A DNA stretch of 64,000 nucleotides from contig JAQGEQ010000186.1 of NCBI GenBank assembly GCA_034620365.1, positions 1,612,001 through 1,676,000 of the forward strand, given 5' to 3'. A model generated the notes under the pieces. It was not told the DNA's origin. It ran no database searches and saw only the letters and a program-made list of their open reading frames with translations. Below, piece by piece: positions 12,244 through 25,899 of this stretch (positions within the stretch are counted from its first letter, which is position 1; each line of letters begins with the position of its first letter). This stretch comes from Pegea sp. RAD2-039. Taxonomy: Eukaryota; Chordata; Thaliacea; Salpida; Salpidae. A program made the position numbers and the translations under genes.

Positions 12244-15200
12244 ATGTTTAGAAACTTAAAAGATAAACTTGCAACAGAGAAATCGTCTCCAGGATTAGTT
12301 AAAGCTGAAAAACCCAAAGTAAGTTTCTGTTGAACCACAATTTATTAGATTTTAAAGTCTATAAAAGTTTTCTTTTAATCATTCAATTAAGAAAACTCAA
12401 ATTTGCTAAAATGTGTTTCTGTTTTATAACTGTTTCAAAAGTTGCAAATTCAATTAAACATTTTAAACTTAATAATAATAAAATGAATAATCAAATTCTT
12501 TAAAAAGTTGTTTAATTGTTAGAAAAGTTTTATTTCTGAAATTAATTTTAAAAATCTTTTAAATGTCGTCTTTTTTTTTAATCAAAAGTTTTTGTAAATT
12601 AAATATACAAATTTTGTTAAGATTTATTGTTTACTTAAACTGTTGTTACAAAAATTTCAAGTTCCTTACTTTTATTTTAGACAGATGATTTGAGCCACGG
12701 AGATTCAGCAAATATTGGAAAAAGTCAGTTTGGAATAAAGAAAATATTTAAAATATAATAAAAAATTAATTTTCGACATTTTGAAATATTTTTAAAATTT
12801 ATTTCAGATAGAATATACAGGTTTAATAAACTTTATTAATTAGACTTTATCACCTCTGGCTTTATTTAATTTCTTAAACAGTTTATTCATTGCTAAATAT
12901 CAAAAGTATCTTTAAATATTTCTATCAAATGTTTTACTAATTCATTTTGTATTTACGTTAAATGTAGTTTTAAAGTAGATTTTAATACTTAATTATAATT
13001 TCTATTTATTATTTTATTAACTAAACTAACATTTACTATTAATTTATTTTAATTGTAGTCAAAATACAGAAGATAATAATGATACAAATATTACATTTTT
13101 TGAAATAAAGAAATAGACTAAATTTCTACTTAATTATTTTTAGTTTTTTGTTAGGTTTTAATCAATGATTTTATTTTTAATTAAACTTCAATTAATCACA
13201 TTAAATAATTAAATCTGAAAATCTACTAAATCTTATAATTTACTACTTTTCAATCAAATAAATTTTGATAATAATTTAAATATTTAATACAGAAAGCCAG
13301 AAATCATCAAATCAAAAAATTTCCAAGCAAATCACCACAACACCATCCCGGCAACCATCCCAACAACCATCTCAGGTTCATAAACACCAAATTTTCAAAC
13401 CTTTTAAACTTCGAAATTATTTTTAGGTTCGATCTTCAAAAAATCTTTCACAAAATCGAAGTAAGTTCTATGAAAAAATTGACAAAAATCTGAAACTCTT
13501 CATTTATAGATGGATCTCAAAGTGATGCAGATTTATCAGGATCAGAATCTTCAGGCTTTTTCAAACGTCTCGAATTTCTGACTCCTTTGAAAGATCAGGT
13601 GACGTCATCAGGATTATATCTTCAATTTTTAAACATCTTTTTAGATGGCGATGAAGATGAATGAGAGCAGAGAGTCCATCAACTCTTTGATGGACGATTT
13701 GAAATCCACAAAGGTAGTTTTGATCTTCATCTTTGGATCTTGATCTTATTTTGGTCTTTTACAGTCTCCTGCACCTGGTGATATTACAAAAGAGCAACTT
13801 CTCAGCAAAGTCTTCAGGTTAATTTCCTGAATTTTACATTTCAGATCTTTAAAGATTTTTTGGTTTTTTAATAAATTTCTCTTCTTAGATCTCACGAAGA
13901 TTCAAATGTTTCAAATTGATTTTTTTAAATTTTATTCTTTTATTTTAGCATTTTGAAATCTTGTAAAATGTTTTTTGGAAATTTTATCTTTTTTATCCTG
14001 TTCTTTTATTTTAGAATATCTTGAAATGCCAAATTTGCTTTTTAAATGATTCTTGATTTCAGTAAAAATTTTCTTTTGGAGATTTTAATTTTTCAATAAA
14101 TTTAAATTTGAGTTTTTGTCAATGAAGTTTTCTCAATTACTTGTATCTTCAGATCAGTATTTTCAACTTCATCTTCTTTCTCAAACTTCTTTTTTACAAA
14201 TAAGAATCTTTGATACATCTTTGAATATTTTTTATTTTAATATTTAGATCTTTTGAGGCAGTTTTCTTAATTCTTCTTAAATTTGAACAAATTCATATTT
14301 TCTGATTCAATATGAGTTAAAATTCCTATTTATTAAAAGCTTCTGTTATCTAAAAAGTTAGGATTTATTTTTATTCCTGAAACATTTAAATAATTTGAAA
14401 TTAAGTTGGAAATTTCTTACAAGAAATTTATCTTTTTGATCTTACTAATCAAAGATATTTTTCAATTATTTTTAGATAATTAGTCTTATGGTTTTAAGTT
14501 CTAAGGGTTCTGAGCTCAAAAAACCTTTCCCCAAAAACATCTTGAGCTTGGTGGTTGAAATAAAGACTTCTCTGCCTTGAAAAGCAATTTAAAAACTTGT
14601 TTATTTTCAGAATGGAAAAAACTTTGCAAAAATATCGAATTAGATATTCAGAAGTGATGTCAAAGCTTGAAGACTCCATTAAAGAGCAAGAAAGATTAAA
14701 AATCGATCTTCAGAAGACACAAGATAAAAGTCATCGAAGAATCAGTGACATCAATGAAGTGAAAGATTAGAATCTTCATCTGTGTCTTCATTTAATGATT
14801 TACAGACAATTGAACTGGAGAAGCAAGCTAAGATGCATTTGGAAGAGGAACTGAATGCTACAATTGATGAAAAGTTGGAACATATTGAAGTTCTTCAGAC
14901 TCAGGTAAAAGATGAAGATTTGATTTTAGATGGATTTAATCAAATAACAAAACTAGAATGAATAAGAAAAAAGTTGAAAAAATAATCTTAAAATCCTCTT
15001 AAATTATTTTTATTAAAAAAAAATCCAATTTGAAACTGGAAGGATCTTTTTGATCAGCAAAATTGAAATTTATATCAAAGATAATCTTCAACACATAAAA
15101 TTCCTGATTCTAATCCCTGATCTAAAAATTGAGAAGATGAAGATCAAATTTTCTTCTGATAAAACCTGAGATTTATTTTATCCTCAAAATTTTGATCATT

Positions 15201-18200
15201 TTTTTGATCTCAATGATTCTACTCTTGTTTAAATTTGATTAACATTTTTTGAAAAAAACTTTCGTTTAAAAATAATCTGGAAATTTCAAATTTTTTATTA
15301 AAAAAATAAAATAATTCATTTATTACTTTCATTATTAGATTTTTTCATAATTTTAAAAAGATTTATTTCTGTATCAAGTTTTTTGATAAAATGATCCTAC
15401 AAAAAAAAACTGATAAAAAATGATTCTGCAAATCAAACTTCTAGAATTTCATATGTCTTAATCATGATTTAGAAACATTTGAAACTCAGAGATACTTGTA
15501 GAAAGATTTTTTAAATTTTCTTTTCACTTTCTACCTGATTTCAAAATCTTTTTTTTGTTTCAACAAGTTTCATCTAAAACGTAGTAAAAAATATTTATTA
15601 TATAATAATTATTAAAACTGAAATTAATCAGAAAAAGTTAAAAAATTTTCACAATTTTTTTTAGATTCAAATTTTAAAGAAAAATGAATTAAAAGTGAAA
15701 GAAGAAATGAAAGATTTTGGAAGTTTAAAAGCATCTTTAAAAGAAAGTTTGAAAAAAGAAGAAGAAATTAAAACAAAATCTGCTGAATTTGAAAACGAAA
15801 TTAAAGTTTTAAAAGTAAAAAATTGTTGTAATTTGTAAAACTTTCTGCAAATTTGTTTTTTAAATAGAAAAAATATGAAGATGAAAAAATAAGATTAAAA
15901 GATCAACTTCAAGAGGTTCGCAAGAAAGTTGAACAGTTAGAAGAAGACAAAGCAATGGCAATTGCTGAAACTAAACATCGAACACACCAGACAATTGAAG
16001 CTAAAGATAATGAAGTGAATTTCGAATATTTCCCAAAATTTGTTTGTTTGTTGATTGGGCGTTTTTCAGGTTGTAGATTTAAGAAGTTTAGTTTCAGATT
16101 TGAATTCACAAATTTCTGAAATTAAACAACAAGAAGAAATTCAGGTAATATTTGATGTTGGTTCAACTTGAATTGGTTTTTATAAAACAGGAAAGTCATT
16201 AAATTAAATGCTGACAATTCTATGAAAATTTTGGCAACTAAATTTGATGATTCATTTGAAACCCTCAATAATGAAAAAAATAAAACAAATCTTTTTTAGT
16301 TTAAAATTTTATATTTTTTATCATTTCAATCTAAATTAAACAAAAACTCCAAAAAGTTTAATTTTTTAAAAATGATTAAAATTTTTGTTTTAATTTAAAA
16401 AAAATCCAAAAATTTGGGAATAAAAAAGATTGAAATTCTTGAAATAAATTACTTTTTTTCAGAAATCACTTCTTCAACAGCAACTAGATGAAGCTCTAAT
16501 CAACATCACAAAAGTTGAAGAAGAAAAGCAAAAGATGTCCTTAGAGCAAGAAGAAGCTCAAAGGAAAGTCGAGCAAGTTGAAAAATCTTTGGATGAAGAA
16601 CGGAAGAATTTAGTTTCAGAAGTGTCTAGAGGAAAGACTCAAGTTCTTCAATTACTACAAGTTGGTTTAGAATCACGTGACTTCACTTCATTTGCATAAA
16701 TCGAATTTTTGTAGAAATTTCAAAAATATTTTTCATTTTAGGAACAGTCTCAAGAAAAAATTGATCAAGTCCTTCTAGAAAAAGAAGAATCGCTTCAAAA
16801 AGCGCGCGAAGCCCATGAAGCTGAGATTAATCTCATACTCAAGACACACAAGGAAGTTTGTATTCATCAAAGAGCTCTTATAAGATTTTTTGATCATCTT
16901 TTAATCTTCAGGAACTTGCTGAAATCTCAAAAAGTCATCTGGAAGAAATGAGGAGCAAAGATGAAAGTCATCAGGCAAACCTAAGATCTGTTGAAGTAGA
17001 AATGGAAGCCAAACTGAAAAAAGTGAGTTTTAGTGTCTAAGCACCAACGGTTTTAAAAGCAAGCGAGTCCTCAGCACCTTGAATCACTTCAATCAGTAAA
17101 CCACTTCAAAGTACAATACTTACAAATGAATTTAAAAAATAAAATATACTAAAGTAAATACTTCAAAAGACTACAACAAAAAGAAAACATTTAATTTTTT
17201 TATATCAGAAACTAAAGTTAAAAAATTAAATATTTGAAAGTTACTTGAAACCAGTAAATAAAAACTGACAGCAAAGATTTGAATTTGCTTAAAAAAGTTT
17301 TAGTTCACTAAAAAGTAAGCTTTTAAAAAACTCAGCTTGTCTACAAGATAAGCAAACGAGTCATACGCACCTTTAAGCACGAGTTATTATTAGCTTGATG
17401 AGTTTTGACAAGATGCTAAGTTGTAAGCACTTTTATTAGTTGAACATACAAGTTAGCATACAAGCACAGAATCGTCTGAAAATTTAAAACTAAACTTTTG
17501 CTTGATTTTTTAGTTTCAAAAATCTTCCTAATTTTTCTCTCTTTTAAAATAATAAATAAAAGAAAATAATAATTAAACTGATTGAATTTTACAAGAAATA
17601 AACAAATTTTACGAAAAGAAAAAAAATAATTATTTAAAAAGTCTTAAAAGTCATCAGAACCTTCAACCATCAAAAATCTATTTGCAAAACAAATTATCTT
17701 GACTAGGTTGTTGGTCGAGGTGTTTTTGCAAGTCAAGGTGCTAAATTGTAAAAAAAGATGTTTTAAAGCAAATTGAAAAAACTAAAAGTTTGTATAAAAA
17801 AAATTTATTTAAAAATTTTTCAGACAATTCAAGAAAATGAGGATCAGATGATGCTAGCAATAGAAGAGCGAGAACTGAACAAGATGGCGGCTCTCGGCAA
17901 ACAAGAAGATCGGATGCAGGAGGTCTTACAGGATCGGGAGGAAGATTTGAAGATAACAAAGATGAAGATTAAGAATTTGGAAGATCAGATAAAGAGTCAG
18001 GAAAAGGATTGGATGCAAGAGAAGGAAGATTTGATAAAGAGTATGGAGGTGGGAATTTGGTCGAATGATTTTTGTGAAATCTAGGAACAAATTTTTGAAA
18101 ATTTCTTTATTTATCATTTCATGATTTAATTTTCTTTTTTTTTCTTTAAATTTTAAATTATTTCAAACATAATTTGTAAAATTTAAATTTTATAATTTAA

Positions 18201-21200
18201 AATTAACTTGTAATTTGTAACTTCAAAAAAATCCCAAAAAAAAATTATTAAATTAAAAATTGTTTAAAAATTCAAAAATAAATTGAAAAACCAAAAAAGA
18301 AAATTTTAAATAAATTATTTTTGTGATTTAAACTTTTTAAAAAGTTTTACAAAGATCAAAAAAAAATTATTTCAAATAAAAATGAAAATAAAAATGCTAA
18401 AAAGCATTTATAAAAAAATTACAAAGCGAATAAATAAATAGAATTTGATAAATTATCACAAAAACCCCAAAAATAATTTAAAAATTATTATAAAAAATAA
18501 GAAAAATAAATTTGATGAAATTCACGTTGAGTAAAATTTGAGATAAAAAAATAAAATTATAAATTGAAAATTTATTTCTAAATTTCATAAATGAAGAAAT
18601 TAATGTTTAAAGGATCAGGAAATAAAGATGCAAAAAAAGATGGAAGATTTAGAGTCGAATTTAGAGAAAGATCTGCTGATGAAAACATCGGATCAAGAAA
18701 AAGAAATCGAAAGACTGAAAGCCATTCATTTAGAAGAAGTCGAAAAAACTGAATTAAAATTTGAAGAAAAAATGAAAGTTTGAAACAAAAGATAAAAAAT
18801 TAAAAAAAAATTGAATTTTTGGTTTCAGAAAATGAAAATTTCTCATTCAAAGCAACTGAAGTCTGTTGAAAATTCTTTTGAAGATAAAAATGAAGAAAAA
18901 AAAGATTTATTTCAACAGCAGTCTACAAAAATAGATCATCTGGAAACAGAGGTTAGAAAGTTTTTAATCAAAAATTGAAAATATTTTTTTGTTTTATTTT
19001 TTAAGTTGAAAATTTGAAGTAATTTTTCCAAATAATTTCGCTTTTTTCCATTTCAAAACTTCATTCCACCTTTTTTTTCGAAAATATTTTCCTTCTTCCC
19101 ATTTTCGATTCTGATTTTCAGATGAAATTAGATTCTTATTAAAAGTTCATTTTTATAGAATTTTGTGAATCAAAAAATTGGAAATAATTAAATAAAAAAA
19201 GAGAATTTTAAATTTAAATAATTTCAGATAAAATTTCATCTTTTAATTTTTTAATTCTTTTAATTTGTAGCTCAACAAATCTTCAGCAGATGTTAAAATT
19301 CTTTCTGAGAAGCTGAAAGGGAAGGATCTGAAAATATTAAAGATTTCTGAAGATTTTAAAAAAATCCAAAAAGATTTGAAAGAATCTGAATCTAAATCAA
19401 TTAAAAGTAAAATTTGAGATTTTTTAAAGTTTTTTGAGATAAAATTTGATTTTTTAGTTGAAGAGAATCTTCAGGCTGCTAAAGAAGAGATAAAAAAGTC
19501 TGAAGATCAGATTCAGAAGTTTTTAGAGGTTGAAGAAGATTTAAAACGCGAGATTAGATCTTCAAAACTCAAATTTGATTATGAAATTGAAGAAATGAAG
19601 AAAAATTTGGTGATTTGAAATTAAATTGAAATTTATTAAATTCTAACAAAAGATTTTGTAGAAAAATGTAGAAAAAAAGTCTTCAGATATTCAGAAGAGG
19701 ATGTCGAAAGATCTAAAGATCAAAGCTCAAAAATCCTTGGAAGATTGTCAGAAGAAGCTTGAGGTAGAAGTTATAGAATTAAAAAAAAAATTTAAATTTT
19801 TTAGAAAAATCTCTAAAAAAAAGTAACAAAAAGTTCTTCAACTTTGAAGATTTAAAACATTTAAAAAGATAATTTTCAGAAATGTCAAAAAGAATCCGAT
19901 AAATTGAAAGATGAAAATCAAATAAAGATAAAGTCCTTAGAGGAGAATTTAAAGATCAAAGTAAGTTTGAAATCCAAAACTATTTGAAAGTTAGATGAAG
20001 TTACTTACAGATTGAAGAATTAGAAAGATATCAAAGTGAAAAATCAAAGATTAAAGAAGAGATGAAAAGTTTAGAAACTCATCTTCGGAAAGAGGTGAAT
20101 GTCTGGAAGACGAAATCGGAAGATTTGGAAACAAATGTTTGAATTTTACAATTTTTTATTTTTTTTGATGATTTTATTTTAGATTGAAATTCAACTTTCG
20201 AAATTGCAAATAAAGTTGAAAGAAGAAGAAAATAAAAAGTTAGAAGAAAATAAAACGTTGGAAGAGAAGATTATGAAGAAAGAGGAAGAAATCCAGAAGG
20301 TTTGAGAAGAAATATTAGTGATTTAGAAAATATTAAAAAAAACAAATATCTGAAAAGATAAAAACTTATAAAAACAAATTTAAAAAAGCAAAGTTCTAAA
20401 AAGCAAATTGGTAGTAGATGAAAACTAAATCGAAATCAATTTTCTAATTTAATAAAATCAAAATGAAATTATTTAGAAATTATTTTGTTAGAGATTTTAA
20501 TAAAAACTTTTTTAGTTGAATTGTTTTTAGTTGACGAAATAAAAGATTAAAAGTTACCTCTATTGATGAATTGGATAGAGGAATGTTTGAATATCTTTTA
20601 AATAAAATAGAAACTAAAATAAAAATATATTTTTATATAAGAGCTCTTATAAAATATTGGATTAAGATACAAACAAAAAATTATTCTTAATTGAACAATT
20701 CTTATAGCAAACATTTTAAAATTTGTCTATTTAAGAAATTAAATTTAGAAGACTACAAGTTTTTAAAATTAATCTAAATATATATTTATTTTACTGAAAT
20801 TACAGAAATATTAAAACTAAAAAATATAAGAAAAATCATTTTTGATTAAAATATAAATAAAAATTATTTCCAATTTACTTTTTTAAAAAATAAAAATTTG
20901 AAAAAAAAATTTAAATAAAAATTCTTAGTACAGAAATTTTAGTTGAAAAAATATTAATTAGAAAAATATCACTTAGTTGAAAGATTCAAATGATGATTTA
21001 AAAAAGAAGTCTTCAAAAGATGAAGATCAAATTGAAAAGATGAAGAAAAAGTCTTCAAAAGATGAAGATCAGATTAAAAAGATGAAGAAAAAGTCTGCAG
21101 AAGATAGAGATCATATTGAAAAGATGAAGAAAAAGTCTGCAGAGGATGAAGATCAAATTGAAAAGATAAAGAAAAAGTCTACAGAAGATAGAGATCAAAT

Positions 21201-24200
21201 TGAAAAGATGAAGAAAAAGTCTACAAAAGACGAAGATCATATTGAAAAGATGGAGAAAAAGTCTGCAGAAGATAGAGATCAGATTGAAAAGATGAAGAAA
21301 AAGTCTACAGAGGATGAAGATCAAATTGAAAAGATAAAGAAAAAGTCTACAGAAGATAGAGATCAGATTGAAAAGATGAAAAAAAAGTCTACAGAAGATA
21401 GAGATCAAATTGAAAAGATGAAGAAAAAGTCTGCAGAAGATAGAGATCAAATTGAAAAGATGAAGAAAAAGTCTGCAGAAGATAGAGATCAAATTGAAAA
21501 GATGAAGAGGAACTTAGAAGACATCAAAAAAGTAGAAGACAAATTGAAGACAGAAAAGTCGGAAATTGAGGTTTGAGAAAAACTAAAATGATTTAAGTTG
21601 ACAAAATTGTATAGAAATCAAATGAAGAGATGAAGATGAAGATCAAATCTTTAGAAGAATATCTTCACAAACTGAAATGTGACAAAGAAAGATCTGAAAC
21701 TCTCAGTAAGATCGTCAAAGAGCAAAAGGAAGAATTGAGCAAAGAGTTAGAAGTTGTTAAAGGTAACGACATCTCCTTCTGATCTTTACCTGATCTTATT
21801 CTGATCCTCGTATACTCTATCTTATCTTCATTTTCATTTAACCTCTTATTAATTTGACCCCTCCTCACCTGATCTTCATCCTCACCTGATCATTATCTTC
21901 ATTTAATTCTCGCTTTCATCAATATCTTCATCTTCTCTGTTTTTCAGCTGAAATGAAATCTTTGCAAAAATCTTCAGAAAGAAAGTTTGAAGATCTACTA
22001 TCAAATTCATCCAATGAAAATGAGGCAAAAGTGAAGAACCAATTTTCTAATTTCTTATTTTTAAATTATCATTTCTAATTGATTAAAATGTCTTTTTTAG
22101 ATTCAGGATTTAAAGAAAAAGTCTCAGCAGAAACTAGATCAGATGAAAAAGACTTTCAAAGATCAGCTGGAAGAGAAATTAGCTCAAATCTCAGAGTTAA
22201 AAGATCAAACTGAAGATCAAGATCAAATCCAGAAGAATCAACTTGAGAATATTAATCAGCTGGAAGAAAATGTGAAAAAGCTTGAAGATCAGATCTCAAA
22301 TTCGAAGGTGATTTTCAGATGTTTAAAGGATGAAGAGCTAAGATTTGGTATTAGATTCAAAGAGATCAGATTGAATTGAGTCTTAAGGAGGAGCGAGAAC
22401 GTAAGATAATGTCGGAGAAGAATATAGTAAAGGAGAAGATGAAGATCAAGGAACAGGAGATGAAGATGGAAGAGATGAAGATTATAATCAGAGGTAGAGA
22501 TCATTTTATGAATTTGTTTGAAGATTTTTGTGATCAGATTTTGAAGAAAAGATGAATAAAGCTGAAGAAGAAAAGAAAGAGATAAAACTGATATCAGAAG
22601 ATGAGAAGAAGAAATTACAGGAAGATCTCGGAGTCATCCAAGAGCAAGTGGGACTTTTTTGCAAAGTTTTTTTTATTAACTTTTAAATTTCAGTTTGAAA
22701 GAAGCAAAAAACGAAATGAAAAATTAGAATTAAATCGAGAAAGACATAAAAATGAAAGAAAAGAAGAAAAGATATTTCAAGAAGATCAAACTCGAAGTTT
22801 GAACAGTAAGTCCGAGGATTCATTTACAATTATAATCATAAATAGTAATTATTATTATCAGTTGTTTTAACGTTTCAACTATTAGTTATTTGATAGAAAT
22901 TAGTCTTATTTGAATAACATAATAATTAGTATTATAGAATAATTAATAAATTTTTTAAATTGTTTTTGCTCAAAGAAGCTTTAAAACTCCTGAATATGAT
23001 CAGTGCTAGTTAGTAGTTGGTAAAATCACTAATTGAATAAATCCATTCATAAACGATTTTGCATTTTACTGTCTCCGAGTTTACACATTTCTGATAACTT
23101 CTGTATTTTATCAGATGAAGTTTCCTGTTTAAAAAAGCAACTTGAAGCTTTGAAGCAGTCCCAAGATGATGAAGATGGGAACCAATCTAAGATACAAGAT
23201 CTAGAAGAAGATTTTAAGAGGAGACTTTCCGAGAAGGATTCGGAACAAGAGGAAAAGATCAAACTTCTCATTAAACGATATGAATCTGAAAAACAGAAAG
23301 ATGAGGAAGAAAATCAGGTGAGGATTAGATAGAGATCAGTGATGAGGATCAGTTGAAGATTTGATTGAGATTAGTCAAATGATCATTTGATTTTTCTTTT
23401 ACAGAAACAAATTGATTCGCTCCTCGGCAGATCTCAGCAAGTGGAGCAGCAGATGCGGCATCTTCATCACCAAGAGATCGTGTCTCTCCAAGAAGAGTTG
23501 TTGAACTCAGAAAAGAAGTTAGATGAAGTTCGTGAAAGGTTTGGGCTTCAAATTCGACATAAAAGTTTTGGGGGTCAAACCACAAAAACTAATTAAAGAT
23601 TTTAAAACTGATTTTTTACTCAAAACTCGTCGGTTTCCAGAATTTCTAATTTGAATCACTATAAATGTGATAATTGATTCTAAAAGTTCGTTTCGATCAC
23701 CAAACTCAACATTCATTTGTAAGATTTCTTGATTAATCGAGGAGTTTTTACAAAATTAGGTGCTGAAGTGACCCGATTGAATGGTTTTAATCTGGGGAGG
23801 GTTCAAGCTAACTTGAAGCTTATTTTATGAACCAAATTCTTCAGTAGTTTTTAAATATCCATAAAAATAAAAGAAAATTTGAAAAAGAGTTTTGATTATT
23901 TGTTTTCGGAAAACAATTTGGAATATTTTTCAGATCAGAACGAAATTTGGAAGAGCGCGAGAAAGAGATGGGCGAAAAAGTTGATAAAGCGATTTATCGC
24001 GCCCTGACAGCCGAGAAGAGGTTACAAGACACCGGATTCGAAACCAGCATCCAACAATTGGAGGTTTGTCGAAAAATGTCGACAAAAAGAAAACTTTTTT
24101 ATTAATTTTTTAGCACAAAGTTAATGAACTTTCAAAAGAACTTTCGAAATCTCACAAAAGAGAACGTGAAGTCTCGATCACGTGTTCTGAGATCCGACGT

Positions 24201-24499
24201 CAATTATCGCAAAGATCTCATCTTTCAGACCCAGAAAAAGTAAAATATTTGAGGCAAGTTTTGTATAAATACATGATTGGATCTGAAGAAAAGGTTTGTG
24301 ATTAATTGATTCGAAAATATGCTAATTAAGTTGTTGTAGACGATGGCGAAGGTCCTCGTGGTTTTGTTGAAGTTCACCCAATCGGAGGCTGAAGACATTC
24401 TTGAAAAGCATCAAATTTCAAAAGTTGTAGTTTCTAAACAATTTTGAATTTTGTTGAAAATCTTTAATTTTTTTTTAGGTTTGGAAGGAAACTGAATGA
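12244..24499 (+). CDS. Golgin-245/GOLGA4-like trans-Golgi tether with GRIP domain, 1619 aa, 37 exons
   Basis: Exons: 12244-12318, 12681-12723, 13293-13375, 13427-13460, 13510-13598, 13645-13713, 13765-13817, 14611-14758, 14806-14904, 15665-15814, 15868-16014, 16070-16144, 16463-16660, 16742-16855, 16912-17022, 17824-18048, 18613-18777, 18829-18951, 19271-19406, 19458-19609, 19662-19763, 19880-19960, 20011-20136, 20183-20299, 20977-21570, 21615-21762, 21948-22030, 22101-22307, 22355-22493, 22538-22647, 22694-22805, 23115-23317, 23405-23538, 23934-24063, 24114-24293, 24340-24423, 24479-24499. The total is 4860 nt and phases agree throughout. The start MFRNLKDKL resembles golgin-97/245 N-termini. 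Residues 149-231 (KYRIRYSEV, QDKSHRRISDI, LEVLQTQ-like end) match the golgin-245 segment. The middle is a Lys/Glu-rich coiled coil. Residues about 1563-1613 form a GRIP domain (DPEKVKYLRQVLYKYM) with its conserved Tyr near 1570, which binds ARL1-GTP at the trans-Golgi. It tethers vesicles there. Acceptors of exon 17 (TTTAAAG) and exon 29 are the least certain. Confidence 0.93.
21001..21504 (+). repeat. Twelve tandem 42-bp coding repeats in golgin exon 25
   Basis: Twelve consecutive 14-residue units follow the pattern KKKS(S/A/T)(K/E)D(E/R)D(Q/H)IEKM, residues about 914-1081 of the golgin. Fourteen residues is two heptads, so each unit adds exactly two coiled-coil turns without a register break. 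Units 5, 9 and 10 and units 11 and 12 are identical at protein level, indicating recent expansion by unequal exchange. The array sits in a 594-bp exon, much the largest in the gene. Confidence 0.95.
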
Positions 24500-24999
24500 A
24501 ATATTTATTTTTTTTCGATTATTTTTGATAATTTCTTTATTTTTATCTAATATATTATCAAAATATTCAAGTTATACAAATTGGTTTTCAAAAAATTGAA
24601 TTAATTGTTGAAAGAAAATTGGTGATTGGTTGTTCAGTGATTTAAAAAGCTTTGTAGCGAGAAGTCCTTCATTACCAAATGCAAGATTAAAAATATTATT
24701 TATAAGTTCATAACATGAAAGGTTTTTGAATATAAAAAGTTGCTAAATCGAAAACAGAATAATAAAATCTTACTGATATCAAAACAACTTTGTAAAAGTT
24801 CATTAATCATTTTGTCAAATTTTTCTATCTCAATTTGATGCACATAATTTTAGTTTACTTTTTAATTCATTAGTTTTTAAAATTAATTTGATTTTTATTT
24901 AGATTTAATTTTCTTAACAGAAATTCACTTTTTCTAACAATAGCAACTAATATACATTTAACATTTTCACACACTAAAGTCAAATACTCATTTTACTGG

Positions 25000-25089
25000 C
25001 ATATCCTCTTTCAAAGCAAACCACAATATTGCAAACGATCGATATTGTAAGGACTTTGAAAGACGATCTTTGCATGAAACAAGGATATG
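25000..25089. other. Hairpin-forming palindrome
   Basis: CTTTCAAAG pairs perfectly with CTTTGAAAG, and ACAATAT with ATATTGT, around a 12-nt loop. An outer CATATCCT / AGGATATG pair frames the element. A competing stem, TGCAAACGATCG with CGATCTTTGCA, overlaps the inner loop. It could be a small structured RNA precursor, a relic of a small inverted-repeat element, or chance in AT-rich DNA. Nothing in the sequence decides between these. Confidence 0.4.
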
Positions 25090-25229
25090 TTACATCTGAG
25101 TAAAGCTTTCTTAGTAAACAGGAAAAACTATAAATTTTGAATATCTATAGTTTAAAAAAGATTTAGAAATGTTGTATGAAGTAACTGAACCAACCCTGAG
25201 TAATTAAGTTACTAGGACCCATTTTAAAT

Positions 25230-25735
25230 TATAGGAGATGAACATGTTCAAGTCTTTATTGACACAAGAAGTTTGATTATTTTATAGTTATCTAAATTAA
25301 GCAAATTGGGTTAGAATTTGAATGTTTATTCATTGAGAGGTAGAAACATCTACCGTTAGCTTAAACTGGGAGCTAGTCCAATGTACGATCAAATTTGTTA
25401 TCCGAAGTAATCTAGCCACAGGCCCAAATGTAGATGTACAGAACTTTGACGTTCATTTCGTACATAGTAATAAAGAGGATAGTCCTCAACTCGCTTCATC
25501 AAGTGGTGTGATGATAAAGGAAGGAAATGGAAAGTTAGATAAGTTTGGTGGGTCAGCTCCTGGTGAGGAAGGAAAGATAAGTATCAATGGTCCCAATACC
25601 AGGAGTTGTGGTATCGATCCGAAGAGCTATCAGAGGAGGCTGATTTTGGATCTTCAGTTGTCAAGCTGTTTGCCAGAAGTTTTTAATCTTGTACTTATAA
25701 GCAGCAATCTTGACTTTTGGTTAGAAGGTGCTTAA
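25230..25735 (+). pseudogene. Possible retroelement protease relic
   Basis: A frame at about 25236-25270 reads VQVFIDTRSL, resembling a retropepsin active-site loop (DTGS with Gly replaced by Arg). After stops, an open stretch continues from about 25365 to 25735 in shifting frames, including NVDVQNFDVHFVHSNKEDS. The 75-codon ORF at 25508-25735 is its end and has no recognised family. The region is broken and is called only on the active-site resemblance and its coding-like texture. Confidence 0.3.
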
Positions 25736-25899
25736 AAGTTGCATATTTTAGTAATAAACAAAAGTTATATACTAATAGAAGTTTTAAGGATTTTCAAAAA
25801 ACTTTGATTGAAAAATTGAATTTAAAAATTAAAATGTTTAGACTTTAACTAGTAGCAAACTCATATAGATAAACGAAATTTGTATGTTTTTATTTATTT

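Larger units (their letters stand above)
24500..25890. other. Intergenic stretch downstream of the golgin gene
   Basis: It contains the golgin 3' UTR, the palindromic segment at 25000-25089 and a possible retroelement relic at about 25230-25735. No intact gene was recognised. Confidence 0.5.

Noticed and set aside
21055-21492. Minus-strand 145-codon Phe/Leu-rich ORF
   Set aside because: Antisense of the golgin 42-bp repeat array; its periodicity comes entirely from that repeat.
21001-21504. Repeat array considered as a CRISPR-like or satellite array
   Set aside because: Units are contiguous without spacers, in frame, and sit within a spliced coding exon.
23047-23716. Minus-strand ORFs under the 3' golgin exons
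   Set aside because: They overlap phase-consistent golgin exons and have no independent support.
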